A stretch of DNA of 31,449 nucleotides from Rickettsia typhi (lineage in GTDB: Bacteria; Pseudomonadota; Alphaproteobacteria; Rickettsiales; UBA1997). The notes beneath the pieces were generated by a model. It was not told the origin of the DNA. It did not search any database and worked only from the letters and a program-made list of their open reading frames with translations. How positions within the stretch are numbered: the first letter of the stretch is position 1; each line of letters begins with the position of its first letter. A program made the translations under genes and the position numbers. Positions 16,277-24,279 of this stretch are shown one piece after another. The stretch is from assembly GCA_945902255.1 (NCBI GenBank), contig CAMDMO010000002.1, positions 1 through 31,449 of the forward strand, given 5' to 3'.

Positions 16277-16310
16277 CAGCCGCTGGGCGTGGTTTGTGAA
16301 CGCGCCCACA
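16277..16310. repeat. Hairpin element related to that at 2383-2411
   Basis: CTGGGCGTGGTTTGTGAACGCGCCCACAAGCTC-like sequence here matches the hairpin at 2383 in the block CTGGGCGTGGTTT, then a short loop, then CGCGCCCAC. Inner arms GGGCG and CGCCC pair, with GTT/AAC continuing after a bulge. It lies in the gap between clpX and the convergent bolA, where the rest of the 178-base region holds nothing else that I recognise. A shared repeat family is more likely than two independent hairpins. Confidence 0.55.
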
Positions 16311-16403
16311 AGCTCTTGCAATGTTAAAAATAGTCATAAAATCGTGATCAGACCAGTGATGGTAGATTACTTATTATCCCAAATTGGCGTTAATAGTGAG
16401 TTT

Positions 16404-16664
16404 TTACACCCCCCCCTTTAAAACCTTTATCTCCAAAGCATGCATTCCATTTTCAAACTCACTTTTCAACAACTCATTTATTTTTCTATGAGCTTGAATT
16501 TGGCTTAAGTTTTTTAATTCTTCTGATTTAATAGTAATCGCAAAGTGAGTCTCGCCACTTCCATTATCTCCACTATGGCCACTATGTAAATATGAGTTAT
16601 TTTTTACCTGTAAAAGCTCTGATTTAAAAGCTTCACTAAGTTTTTTTTCTATTCTTTCTTTCAT
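16404..16664 (-). CDS. BolA family protein
   Basis: An 86-residue BolA-like protein. Family members pair with monothiol glutaredoxins in iron-sulfur trafficking or act in morphology and stress responses. Recognised features are the N-terminal helix (RIEKKLSEAFKSELLQV), the variable loop with HSGHSGDNGSGETHF, and the strand FAITIKSEEL. The helix-turn-helix-like QAHRKINELLKSEFENGMHALEIKVL closes the domain. The C-terminus runs through a G8 tract on the coding strand (C8 at 16409-16416), giving Lys-Gly-Gly-Val. A one-base change there would alter only the last few residues and the stop. The start codon overlaps a DnaA-box-like site at the edge of the putative origin. Confidence 0.9.
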   Translation of the reverse strand: MKERIEKKLSEAFKSELLQVKNNSYLHSGHSGDNGSGETHFAITIKSEELKNLSQIQAHRKINELLKSEFENGMHALEIKVLKGGV

Positions 16665-16928
16665 GTTAATAACTCTGTTAATAAATTGTTAAAAACTAGT
16701 ACTTTATTCACATATTAGTTTTTTCAAAAAAAGTTATTAAAAATTTCAACATTTTATCCACAGATTTTTAACTGTTGAAAAAAATATTTTTAAAATTCTA
16801 TATCTGTTGATAACTTTTATAAATCCTTTATTATCAATAGTTAGTAAAAATTAAACCTGTTAATAAAATTGTTAAAAACTTTTAATTAAATAATTCACAG
16901 CACTATTAAAATTATTATATATTTATAA
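16665..16928. other. oriC: Putative chromosomal replication origin (oriC) between bolA and hemE
   Basis: A 264-base gene-free region of extreme AT content. Two perfect DnaA boxes match TTATNCACA: TTATTCACA at 16704-16712 and TTATCCACA at 16754-16762. Near matches with one difference are TGTTGATAA (16805-16813), TGTTAATAA (16676-16684 and 16858-16866, and 16664-16672 across the bolA start) and TAATTCACA (16891-16899). The last 40 bases before hemE are almost pure A/T and would suit an unwinding element. Origins next to hemE are established in Rickettsia, Wolbachia and Caulobacter. Origin function here is inferred; strand skew across the whole chromosome was not computed. Confidence 0.75.
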
Positions 16929-17975
16929 ATGAATAAATTAATTAATACTCTAGTAAAAAAAGAAAAATTTTCAAATCCACCAATTTGGATTATGAGACAA
17001 GCTGGAAGATATCTTCCAGAATATCGTCAAATAAGATCGAATGTTAGTAACTTTTTAGATCTTTGTTATAATCCAAAACTAGCTTCTGAAGTTACACTTC
17101 AACCAATTGAGCGATTTGACTTTGATGCAGCAATTATCTTTTCTGATATTTTAGTAATTCCAGATGCTTTAGGAATTAAAGTTGAATTTGTAAAAAATGA
17201 AGGGCCTAAATTAGAAGCCTTATCTGGTCAATCTGATCTTAAAAAATTAAAAATTAACAATATAAAAAACCATCTATCACCGGTTTTTGAGGCTTTAGAA
17301 CTTACAAAATCAAAACTTTCAAAAGATAAAGCTTTAATAGGATTTTCAGGATCACCTTGGACTTTGGCGACTTATATTTGCGAAGGTGGTGGCTCAAAAC
17401 ATTTTGATGTTGTAAAAGAATTGATGATTCGCGATGAAAAATTTTTCTCTGAATTAATTGATATTTTATCTGAAGCTATAATTACTTACACATGCTTACA
17501 AATTGAGGCTGGAGCTGATGTTATAAAACTTTTTGATTCTTGGGCGGGAGTTTTATCGCAAAATCAATTTGAGAAATGGGTAATAAATCCAACGAAAAAA
17601 ATTATTTCAGGAATACGCGCCAAACATCCGAAAACACCAATTATTTGTTTTCCGAAGGGTGTTGGAGCTTTATATGAAAATTTTGCTCGTGAGGTTGATT
17701 GTAACGCAATTGCGATAGATCAAAATCTTCCAAGTAACTGGGTAAAAAATAATTTACAGAAAAATCTTGGAATAGTAGTTCAAGGAAATTTGGATAATTT
17801 TTTATTAGCTTTTGGAAGTAAAGAACAAATCGAAAAAGAAGTTTTACAGATTTTGAAAAATTTTGGTGATTATCCTTTTGTTTTTAACTTAGGTCATGGA
17901 ATTTTACCGGAAACCCCGATTGAAAATGTTGAATTAGTTATGAAATTGGTTAAAAATGGGATTTTAAGAGGTTAA
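16929..17975 (+). CDS. hemE: HemE, uroporphyrinogen decarboxylase
   Basis: Converts uroporphyrinogen III to coproporphyrinogen III in haem synthesis by removing four carboxyl groups. It has 348 residues, full length. The first signature PPIWIMRQAGRYLPEYR lies at residues 17-33 and carries the substrate-binding arginines. The second, GFSGSPWTLATYICEGGGS, lies in the expected place near 138-156. The active-site aspartate is in FDFDAAIIFSDILVIPDALG, and the C-terminal NLGHGILPETPIENV motif is intact. The gene reads away from the AT-rich origin-like region. No Shine-Dalgarno sequence is seen; the start at 16929 fits the family's usual N-terminus. Confidence 0.97.
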   Translation: MNKLINTLVKKEKFSNPPIWIMRQAGRYLPEYRQIRSNVSNFLDLCYNPKLASEVTLQPIERFDFDAAIIFSDILVIPDALGIKVEFVKNEGPKLEALSGQSDLKKLKINNIKNHLSPVFEALELTKSKLSKDKALIGFSGSPWTLATYICEGGGSKHFDVVKELMIRDEKFFSELIDILSEAIITYTCLQIEAGADVIKLFDSWAGVLSQNQFEKWVINPTKKIISGIRAKHPKTPIICFPKGVGALYENFAREVDCNAIAIDQNLPSNWVKNNLQKNLGIVVQGNLDNFLLAFGSKEQIEKEVLQILKNFGDYPFVFNLGHGILPETPIENVELVMKLVKNGILRG

Positions 17976-18066
17976 ATTTTTAATTTAAAAAACTTCATTT
18001 GTTGTTACGAGTTTTTATATTATAATAATAAATTGGTTAATAAATATTAATAAATTGATTAAAAAT

Positions 18067-18357
18067 ATGGGAATTACAGCTACTCTTAAATCTTTCTTTT
18101 CTGGTTCTAAAGAAAACTCTACTAAAAAGGGAGTTGATCCAAGTAGTATTTCTGAAAATAGCGTTCAAGATTGGGGAGCTAATCAAATTTCTCAAGATGC
18201 TAAAGCTGCGGCTATGCAAGCAGTTTCTTCAGTTCAACCAGAAATGAAAAAAATGGAAATAAGTGGACCGACATTAACTGGTGCACAAATTACTAATCCA
18301 GTGTTACAAAAAGTTGCAAATCAAACAATTCAAAATAATCAGGGATCTTCTAGATAA
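18067..18357 (+). CDS. Small unassigned protein downstream of hemE
   Basis: A protein of 96 residues from the ATG at 18067; a TTG four codons upstream would give 100. I do not recognise it. It is rich in Ser, Gln, Asn and Lys with no cysteine. The start (MGITATLKSFFSG) could be a short amphipathic helix. The middle is polar, with VQDWGANQISQDAKAAAMQAVSSVQ likely helical. The end (NQTIQNNQGSSR) looks unstructured. Seventeen bases separate it from the WPS-repeat gene, so the two are probably co-transcribed. There is no signal peptide or membrane segment. The codon pattern matches its neighbours, so it is likely to be real. Confidence 0.6.
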   Translation: MGITATLKSFFSGSKENSTKKGVDPSSISENSVQDWGANQISQDAKAAAMQAVSSVQPEMKKMEISGPTLTGAQITNPVLQKVANQTIQNNQGSSR

Positions 18358-18374
18358 TATAGATTAATTAAGTA

Positions 18375-18989
18375 ATGAGTAAAAGACCAAGAGATATATC
18401 ACCAGTTCTATTTCCTGAATTATATTCATCGGATGAAGATTCTGAAGCACCAACAAGAGAAGAAGAAAAATGGCCTTCAGCTGGTGGTGCGATGGCAAGT
18501 AGAAATTCTGGTCTTCCAAAAGCGCTGAAGAGAGAAATTGGTAGAAAAGGAGTTTTGAATATTGAAAAAGTGGGATCTGGTGTAGCGGCTCCTATGTCAA
18601 ATCAAACAAAAATACATCGCAAGAAAGTAGAATGGCCTTCTTCATCTGGGGCTGGGGTAGGAAGCTTAGAGCTTAGAAGGGTGGGAGAGGAGGAATCTGA
18701 TGTAGCAGCTCCTCTACCAAAACCAAAAGATAAAAAATTGGCCAGAACTGAAGATAAAGGTTTAAATCTTAAAAAAAGTAGATTGAAAGAAAAATCAAAA
18801 GAACCACTACAGCAATGGCCTTCTTCAAAATCACTGTTAGCCGAAGATCAAGAATATAAACGAGGAAGGGGCTTGAGATTGGAAGTGGTAGCTCCTCCTA
18901 AGCCACCATCAGCTGTAGTTGCGAAGCCGAACAAAAAAGCATCTAGTAGGTTAAAAGCAGCAGAACATAAACATGCGGCCGCAAAATAA
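18375..18989 (+). CDS. Unassigned disordered protein with three Trp-Pro-Ser repeats
   Basis: A 204-residue protein with no recognised domain. It is built from three imperfect units, each opening with a charged residue and Trp-Pro-Ser (KWPSAGG near 33, EWPSSSG near 88, QWPSSKS near 148). Each unit then passes a basic helix-like stretch to a (V)AAP or VVAP motif (GVAAPMS, DVAAPLP, EVVAPPKP). Units are about 55-60 residues. The N-terminus has a basic KRPRD patch followed by an acidic SSDEDSE patch, and the C-terminus is Lys/Ala-rich. It has no cysteine and no signal peptide. It looks intrinsically disordered. A role as a scaffold or as a host-directed effector is only speculation. Its stop adjoins that of the convergent nucleotidyltransferase gene. 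Confidence 0.65.
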   Translation: MSKRPRDISPVLFPELYSSDEDSEAPTREEEKWPSAGGAMASRNSGLPKALKREIGRKGVLNIEKVGSGVAAPMSNQTKIHRKKVEWPSSSGAGVGSLELRRVGEEESDVAAPLPKPKDKKLARTEDKGLNLKKSRLKEKSKEPLQQWPSSKSLLAEDQEYKRGRGLRLEVVAPPKPPSAVVAKPNKKASSRLKAAEHKHAAAK

Positions 18990-19727
18990 TTAAAATATCT
19001 TAAAAAAATCTTCCGTATTTTTTACAGCATCAACAGTTCCAATGTGAAAATATTTTCCTGATAATTCAATAGCCTTTATACCTTGAACCGCGCCACTTTC
19101 AAGAGTTGCGGTTTTATAAAAATGTGACATTGAAAAACATTTTGCAGGAGGATTTTTAAGAATTTTTGGATTAATAATTTGTAATCCAACAAAAACATGG
19201 CTCATAGATGAATTCTTAACTCTGTGAAGTTCTCCAGTTTTAGAATTTAAATTAAAATCTCCGCCACCAAATTCATTTCCATCATATCCTAAATAATCTT
19301 CTTTCTTTTTTAGACCCAATAAAATGTCACAATCGCTTGATTTCCAAGCGTTACAGAGATTTTTAATGTCAGAAATATTATTTTCTTCTTGCCATAAAAT
19401 ATCTCCATTAATAGTTAAAAGCGGCTGTTCAAACTCAATTTTATCGCTTGCAAATACTAGTCCGCCACCAGTTTCAATTTTTTCAATTTCGCTGGAAAAA
19501 ATTATTTTCGGATTGTTTAAATCTTTAATATGCTGAGCTAGTTTTTCTTTTAGATAAAATCCATTAATAATAATTTTTTTTATTGATGAAATTTTATCTA
19601 ATTTTTCGATTGTGTAATCAATAATTGCTTTGTTTTTTATTTTTACCAAAGGCTTAGGAATTGTATCTGTAAGTGGTCGCATGCGCTCTCCGCGGCCAGC
19701 GGCAAAAATAAAAGCTTGAGTAATCAT
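18990..19727 (-). CDS. MurU-like sugar-1-phosphate nucleotidyltransferase
   Basis: A 245-residue enzyme of the NTP-transferase family (COG1208), which couples a nucleotide to a sugar 1-phosphate. The family start FIFAAGRGERMRPLTDTIPKPLV (6-28) contains the nucleotide-binding GxGxRxxP motif and the catalytic lysine of PKPL. Further landmarks are ETGGGLVFA, INGDILW with the metal aspartate, and the closing FHIGTVDAVKNTEDFF. It lacks a left-handed beta-helix, unlike GlmU. In alphaproteobacteria such short enzymes are often MurU, the MurNAc-1-phosphate uridylyltransferase of cell-wall recycling, paired with the kinase AmgK. No amgK is seen here, so the sugar is uncertain. Confidence 0.85.
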   Translation of the reverse strand: MITQAFIFAAGRGERMRPLTDTIPKPLVKIKNKAIIDYTIEKLDKISSIKKIIINGFYLKEKLAQHIKDLNNPKIIFSSEIEKIETGGGLVFASDKIEFEQPLLTINGDILWQEENNISDIKNLCNAWKSSDCDILLGLKKKEDYLGYDGNEFGGGDFNLNSKTGELHRVKNSSMSHVFVGLQIINPKILKNPPAKCFSMSHFYKTATLESGAVQGIKAIELSGKYFHIGTVDAVKNTEDFFKIF

Positions 19728-19765
19728 AGTTTTAAATAGTTGAATAATTTACAACAGTAATTCGC

Positions 19766-19827
19766 CAATAACACTCGGTCAATCACCCGCCCCTTGAGGG
19801 CGGGTGATTAGATTGAGTGCGTTATTG
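19766..19827. repeat. REP-like GC-rich palindrome
   Basis: AATCACCCGCCC (19781-19792) pairs perfectly with GGGCGGGTGATT (19798-19809) across a 5-base loop. Outer arms CAATAAC/GTTATTG and CACTC/GAGTG continue the palindrome with small bulges. It lies between the stop of the ABC exporter gene (19840) and the start of the nucleotidyltransferase gene. It could end exporter transcripts, although no T-run follows on the minus strand. In such AT-rich DNA its GC-richness stands out. Confidence 0.75.
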
Positions 19828-19839
19828 AAGAGTTGGTGC

Positions 19840-21630
19840 TTACAGCTCTCCAAAAACTAAAAACGCCTCAGCATTTTCAACTTGGTTAGTTAAAACTCCG
19901 CCAACTTGTGCGTTCCATAGCTTGCTGTAAGTGCCGTTTAAGGCAAGTAAATCTTTGTGATTGCCATCTTCAACAATTTTTCCTTGATCAAAAACTAAAA
20001 TGCGATCCATGATTTGTAGGGTGGAAAGGCGATGGGCAATCACTAATACGGTTTTATTTTGCATTAAATTTTTTAAACTATCTTGAATAAAATTTTCAGT
20101 GATGGAGTCAAGCTGGCTGGTTGCTTCGTCCAAAATTAAAATTGGTGCATTTTTTAAGAAAGCTCGCGCCAAGGCAATTCTTTGGCGCTGTCCGCCAGAT
20201 AATTTTACGCCTCTTTCGCCAACTAGCGAATTATATTTTTCTGGAAGTCTTTCAATAAAATCATGACAGTGAGATTTTTTTGCCGCTTCAATTATTTCTT
20301 CAAGAGTTGCAGAATTTTTGCCGTAGGAAATATTTTCTAAAAGGCTGCGATGAAATAAGCTGGGATCTTGCGGAATCACGCCAATTGAGGCGCGAAGTGA
20401 GTCTTGAGAAGTTTTAGAAATATCTTGTCCGTCAATTAAAATTTCGCCTTTAGTTACATCAAAAAGTCGTAAAATTAAATTTACAAAAGTAGTTTTGCCG
20501 CCGCCAGAATGGCCGACTAAACCGATTTTTTCACCCGCTTTTATAACTATAGATTTATCAGCAAAAAGAGGAGTAGAATTTTTGTAAGCAAATTCAACAT
20601 TTTTAAAAATAATTTCACCTTTTTCTACTTTTAAAATTTCTTCGCCGTCTTTTAATTCTAAGGGTTGGTGAATAATTTTTAACGCCTGTTTTACCATTCC
20701 TAAATGCTCTAAATAATCACGCATTTGACCTGCGGCATTCCACATTTCATTTATTAGCCAGCAATTTATGGTAAATAGCATCATGAAATCTCCTAGAGTA
20801 ACAAGGCTTTGGCTATATAAATAAATTAAAGCAATTATGCAAAAGGTAAAATAAATTCCAAAAGTTAGGCCGTGAATTGTAAAAAATTTCAGCAAAAATA
20901 AATTGCGGCGCCTTGAAAGAATTGTGAATTCATCACATAGATTTTCGATATTATTTTTCTCTTTTTTGCTCGAAGAAAAAAACTTAACATTGCTTATATT
21001 GCTTAGAATATCAACAAGGCAGCCGGTAATTTTTGATGATTGATCGGAAAGATCAGATGACATTTTATTGGTTAATTTTGCAGCTCTAATAGCAAGAAAA
21101 ATAAATAAAATTGCCCATAAAATAATGCCAAAAGCAAAGATTTTATGAATTGAATAAAGTGTAAAAAAAGCGACTATTAAAGCTAAAAAAGTTTTTAAAA
21201 AATTATAAAGCGAAGTTTCAAGAATGCTGTGAGATGAATGGGCAAGTTCTTTTACGCGATTAGTTAAGGCTCCTGAAAAATTATTTTGAAAAAAATTATG
21301 AGAATGTTTCATCAAATATTCCATGTTATCCACGGTAATTTTTTTTCTTAAAAGTGGCGCCATTTTCATCCAAGCAAAATCAGAAATACGCCAAATAAAA
21401 CCCGGTAAAATAGTTAAAATAATTAATAAAATTGCGATTGGAGTTATTTCGGCGGTCAAATTTTCTTTAGGAACTATGGCGAGTTTATCGATCATTAATT
21501 TAGAAACATAAGGCCAAAGTGAAATGTCGATTGCGGCGTAAGTGATAACAAATAAATGAAGCGCTAGATAGAATTTGAAAGGCCTTAGAGAGGTTTTAAA
21601 AAATGAAATCAGGATGTTGTCGCTTTGCAT
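19840..21630 (-). CDS. ABC exporter, fused membrane and ATPase domains (MsbA-like)
   Basis: A 596-residue half-transporter that would act as a homodimer in the inner membrane. The N-terminal part has about six hydrophobic segments, including about 20-38, 62-82, 145-160, 164-182 and 255-272. The C-terminal ATPase has Walker A GHSGGGKTT (373-381), the Q-loop VIPQDP (418-423), the ABC signature LSGGQ (477-481), Walker B ILILDEAT (497-504) and the switch histidine in VIAHRLST. Such transporters move lipids (MsbA), drugs or peptides, and the substrate cannot be told here. The neighbours give no hint. A REP-like palindrome follows the gene and a large composite repeat precedes it. Confidence 0.93.
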   Translation of the reverse strand: MQSDNILISFFKTSLRPFKFYLALHLFVITYAAIDISLWPYVSKLMIDKLAIVPKENLTAEITPIAILLIILTILPGFIWRISDFAWMKMAPLLRKKITVDNMEYLMKHSHNFFQNNFSGALTNRVKELAHSSHSILETSLYNFLKTFLALIVAFFTLYSIHKIFAFGIILWAILFIFLAIRAAKLTNKMSSDLSDQSSKITGCLVDILSNISNVKFFSSSKKEKNNIENLCDEFTILSRRRNLFLLKFFTIHGLTFGIYFTFCIIALIYLYSQSLVTLGDFMMLFTINCWLINEMWNAAGQMRDYLEHLGMVKQALKIIHQPLELKDGEEILKVEKGEIIFKNVEFAYKNSTPLFADKSIVIKAGEKIGLVGHSGGGKTTFVNLILRLFDVTKGEILIDGQDISKTSQDSLRASIGVIPQDPSLFHRSLLENISYGKNSATLEEIIEAAKKSHCHDFIERLPEKYNSLVGERGVKLSGGQRQRIALARAFLKNAPILILDEATSQLDSITENFIQDSLKNLMQNKTVLVIAHRLSTLQIMDRILVFDQGKIVEDGNHKDLLALNGTYSKLWNAQVGGVLTNQVENAEAFLVFGEL

Positions 21631-21672
21631 TTTGCTTTTATTTAAGTGATAGATTTGGGCCTAAACCCTGCC

Positions 21673-21880
21673 TTTCTTGAGTTATCATCTTTGTCTTTTT
21701 CAAGTTATCGTCATCATCTTTCTCAAGTTGTCACCCCGTCGAATGACGTCCATCTAGTCACGAATTCTCAACTTAATTTAAAATCGAGATCTTGACGAAA
21801 TGGACCCCGTCATTCGACGGGGTGACAACTTGAGAAAGAGGATGATAACTCAAGAAATACGAAGATGATAACTTAAGAAA
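21673..21880. repeat. Composite inverted and tandem repeat upstream of the ABC exporter
   Basis: Two arms of about 80 bases (21673-21752 and about 21800-21880) are imperfect reverse complements. They contain a perfect 30-bp core: 21719-21748 against 21808-21837, reading CTCAAGTTGTCACCCCGTCG in its middle. Within each arm a unit of about 24 bases built on (C/T)TTGAGTTATCATC recurs two or three times. The spacer between the arms is about 50 bases. The structure fills most of the 282-base gap between nadC and the ABC exporter start. No gene is seen in the gap. Promoter elements for the exporter must lie within or near it. Confidence 0.85.
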
Positions 21881-21912
21881 TACGAATGCAATAAATTTGA
21901 GAGAGATTGCTA

Positions 21913-22770
21913 TTACAAAACATCTAACCCAATATCCACCGCTCTCGCCGAATGCGTTAATAAGCCAATCGAAATAAAATCAATATCGAGTTTGGCAAAA
22001 TTTTTAATATTATCTAAGTTGATTCCGCCAGAAATTTCGATTTTAGTTTTTTTAGAATTTTTTCTGATTATCTCAGAGCATTTTTTTATCTCTGCGGCGC
22101 TCATATTATCCAGCATAATAATATCAGGTTTTGATTTTATTGACTCAAAAACTTGTTTAAAATTATCACATTCAATTTCAATTTTCTTGTCAGATTTTTT
22201 TGCTAAAGCTAGGGCCTTAGAAACAGAGCCTGCGGCGGCAATGTGATTGTCTTTGATTAAGATCATGTCAGATAAATTAAAGCGATGGTTTTTTCCACCG
22301 CCCGCAACAACGGCATATTTTTGCAAGTCTCGCAAGCCAACTATAGTTTTTCTTGTATCTAGAATTGTAATTTTTTTATTATTTAATTTTTTTACAAATT
22401 GATTGGTTAAACTTGCAACCCCGCTTAAATGCTGAATTAGATTAAGTATAACTCTTTCACCGCTCAAAATTAATTTTGCGTCACCTTGACCTTTCGCTAT
22501 TATTTTTCCTGCTTTTATTTTATCTCCATCATTAGAAAAAATTTCTAAAGTAATTTTTGAATTTTTAAATTTTGGTGATTTTTTTAGCGAGGTAAAAACC
22601 TCTTTAATAATTTCTTTTCCACAAAAAATAATTTCTTCGCGAGTCTTGATTTCAAAGGCTATTTGACTATTTTCTGCAATGGTTAAATCGGAAGTAATAT
22701 CATTAAAAGCACAATCTTCATCCAGTGCAATTTTAATAATGTCAGATAATTTTTTATTATTTATTGGCAT
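21913..22770 (-). CDS. nadC: NadC, nicotinate-nucleotide pyrophosphorylase (quinolinate phosphoribosyltransferase)
   Basis: Converts quinolinate and PRPP to nicotinate mononucleotide in de novo NAD synthesis. It has 285 residues, full length. Visible motifs are LNLIQHLSGVASLT with the arginine-containing DTRKTIVGLRDLQKYAV, then GGGKNHRFNLSDMILIKDNH, IEIECDN, DIIMLDNMS and the closing EISGGINLDN...DFISIGLLTHSARAVDIGLD. These cover the substrate-binding Arg, His and Lys residues of the family. The first ten bases overlap the end of the upstream helical-protein gene, so nadC is the last gene of the secretin operon. nadA and nadB are not in the window. Confidence 0.97.
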   Translation of the reverse strand: MPINNKKLSDIIKIALDEDCAFNDITSDLTIAENSQIAFEIKTREEIIFCGKEIIKEVFTSLKKSPKFKNSKITLEIFSNDGDKIKAGKIIAKGQGDAKLILSGERVILNLIQHLSGVASLTNQFVKKLNNKKITILDTRKTIVGLRDLQKYAVVAGGGKNHRFNLSDMILIKDNHIAAAGSVSKALALAKKSDKKIEIECDNFKQVFESIKSKPDIIMLDNMSAAEIKKCSEIIRKNSKKTKIEISGGINLDNIKNFAKLDIDFISIGLLTHSARAVDIGLDVL

Positions 22771-23516
22771 TTTTTTGGATCAAATTTTTGTGCTTTAAGT
22801 TTGCGCAAACGCTCATTAATAAAGTGGCGCATAAAATTCATTTCTTGTGGGCTTATTTGGTGAATTCCACTTTCGCTTTCTTGAATTAATTTACTAATTA
22901 CTTGAAAAGCCATGCAGCCATCTCCCATTTTTTCATGAATAAAGGCTGGCATTTCCTTTGTCCAAAATGGTGCGTTTTTAGCGTTATTTTGACTTAGCTT
23001 GTAAGCTAAATCAAGAGCGCGATTCATGTCACCAAGATTCATTTTTGCAATGTAAGTTGCTTGAAAAAGCCACCACCAATTAGCATCTATATCTTGCGAA
23101 GAATGTTCGTCGAGATAATTGACAATGTAAATTGTATCTTCGTTTTTTTGAGTTTGTGCGTAATAATAGCTAGCAAGCGAAGGCACCAGATTCGATTTGC
23201 TGTTTAATTCATCAAGCATTTTCATCCATTGATAAACATGGTTGTAATCATATTTTTTCAGCGCAACAAAGCCGGCAAAAACATCGCCAGAGTTTTGCAG
23301 GCGAGTGGCAAGCGCACGAAATAAAAATTCCTTATCGCCTAAAGAAAGGGCTGAAACCAGATATTTATTTGGCGGAGATGGTATAATTTCAAAATTTGGC
23401 TTGATATTTTCGGTGTTTTTCCAGAAAAAAATTTGGCAAATGAAGGCGAGTAAAAAAAGATAGAAAAAGATTTTGTGGGAATAAAGATGATATAGGAGTT
23501 TGGCTTTGTAATTCAT
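22761..23516 (-). CDS. Unassigned membrane-anchored helical-repeat protein
   Basis: A 251-residue protein with one N-terminal membrane segment (about 16-33, FFYLFLLAFICQIFFW), which is probably an uncleaved signal anchor. The remainder is helical and resembles loose TPR-like repeats: FLFRALATRLQNSGDVFAGF, YQWMKMLDELN, WWWLFQATYIAKMNLGDMNRALDLAYKL. No catalytic motif is seen. The Trp-triplet near 147-149 and the ASYYYAQT segment are notable. It shares one base with the stop of the permease gene and overlaps nadC by ten bases. It is therefore translationally coupled on both sides. The job is unknown; the permease and secretin upstream suggest envelope transport. Confidence 0.7.
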   Translation of the reverse strand: MNYKAKLLYHLYSHKIFFYLFLLAFICQIFFWKNTENIKPNFEIIPSPPNKYLVSALSLGDKEFLFRALATRLQNSGDVFAGFVALKKYDYNHVYQWMKMLDELNSKSNLVPSLASYYYAQTQKNEDTIYIVNYLDEHSSQDIDANWWWLFQATYIAKMNLGDMNRALDLAYKLSQNNAKNAPFWTKEMPAFIHEKMGDGCMAFQVISKLIQESESGIHQISPQEMNFMRHFINERLRKLKAQKFDPKKCQ

Positions 23517-24277
23517 TAAAACTGCTTTTTCTTAAAATCGTGAAAGGACATGAAAATCATGAGCGGAATGTAAATTAGCGACTGCAATAAAATCAGTTTT
23601 AAATTTTCAAAATTAGTAACGCCATAGCTAAGCCACTCGCTTTGTCCAAATAAATCTAAGCGCGGAAAGATAGCGGATAAAAATTTTAGTGCAGATCCCA
23701 AAATATGGCTTTTTGCCTGAGAAAAATCTTGAGGCAAATTAATCGCCATTACAAACATTCCCATTAAGCGCGAAATTATGTAAAAAGCGAAAGAAGACAT
23801 TATCGCAGAAAAGGAATTTTTTAAAATTAGCGAGGCTAGAAGTGAAAATGAAATCACAATTAAAGTTTCGGATAATAAAGATAGAGACCAAGTCAAAAGC
23901 CCTATTTTATTAGCATTGGTTACAATTAAAATTGCGATAATTAGTGGAATAAAAATCAAAATTGCGGTGAAAAAAAATCCGAATAAATATCCTAAAATAA
24001 ATTTTTCTCGCGAAATTGGTTTGGAAATTATGAATTCAACTTCCTTATTTTCAAAGGCGCGGCTGATATTTAGGCAAACAAATAAAATCATACCAATTTC
24101 AATAATTACTCTAGAAGAGCCGGCTATGTAAGCTGCACTGGTTTGCTGCTGTTCAATTAAAGCGGTTGATCCAAGAAAAATTGAAAGAGAAATTGAGGTG
24201 ATGAGGGTTAGAAATAATCCAATATAAAGGCGATCTCTGATGCCGGTTAGAAGGATATATTTAAAAATGGATTTCAC
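23516..24277 (-). CDS. ABC-2 type transporter permease (NosY/COG1277-like)
   Basis: A 253-residue inner-membrane protein with six or so hydrophobic segments: about 18-37, 57-70, 93-119, 126-150, 153-178 and 226-243. The loop NISRAFENKEVEFIISKPISREKFILGY, with its E...I.SKPISR pattern, is typical of ABC-2 permeases of the NosY/GldF type, which work with a separate ATPase. No ABC ATPase gene lies next to it, so the partner must be elsewhere. It is the second gene of the operon: the secretin stop lies two bases upstream, and its own stop overlaps the next start by one base. Confidence 0.85.
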   Translation of the reverse strand: MKSIFKYILLTGIRDRLYIGLFLTLITSISLSIFLGSTALIEQQQTSAAYIAGSSRVIIEIGMILFVCLNISRAFENKEVEFIISKPISREKFILGYLFGFFFTAILIFIPLIIAILIVTNANKIGLLTWSLSLLSETLIVISFSLLASLILKNSFSAIMSSFAFYIISRLMGMFVMAINLPQDFSQAKSHILGSALKFLSAIFPRLDLFGQSEWLSYGVTNFENLKLILLQSLIYIPLMIFMSFHDFKKKQF

Positions 24278-24279
24278 GA

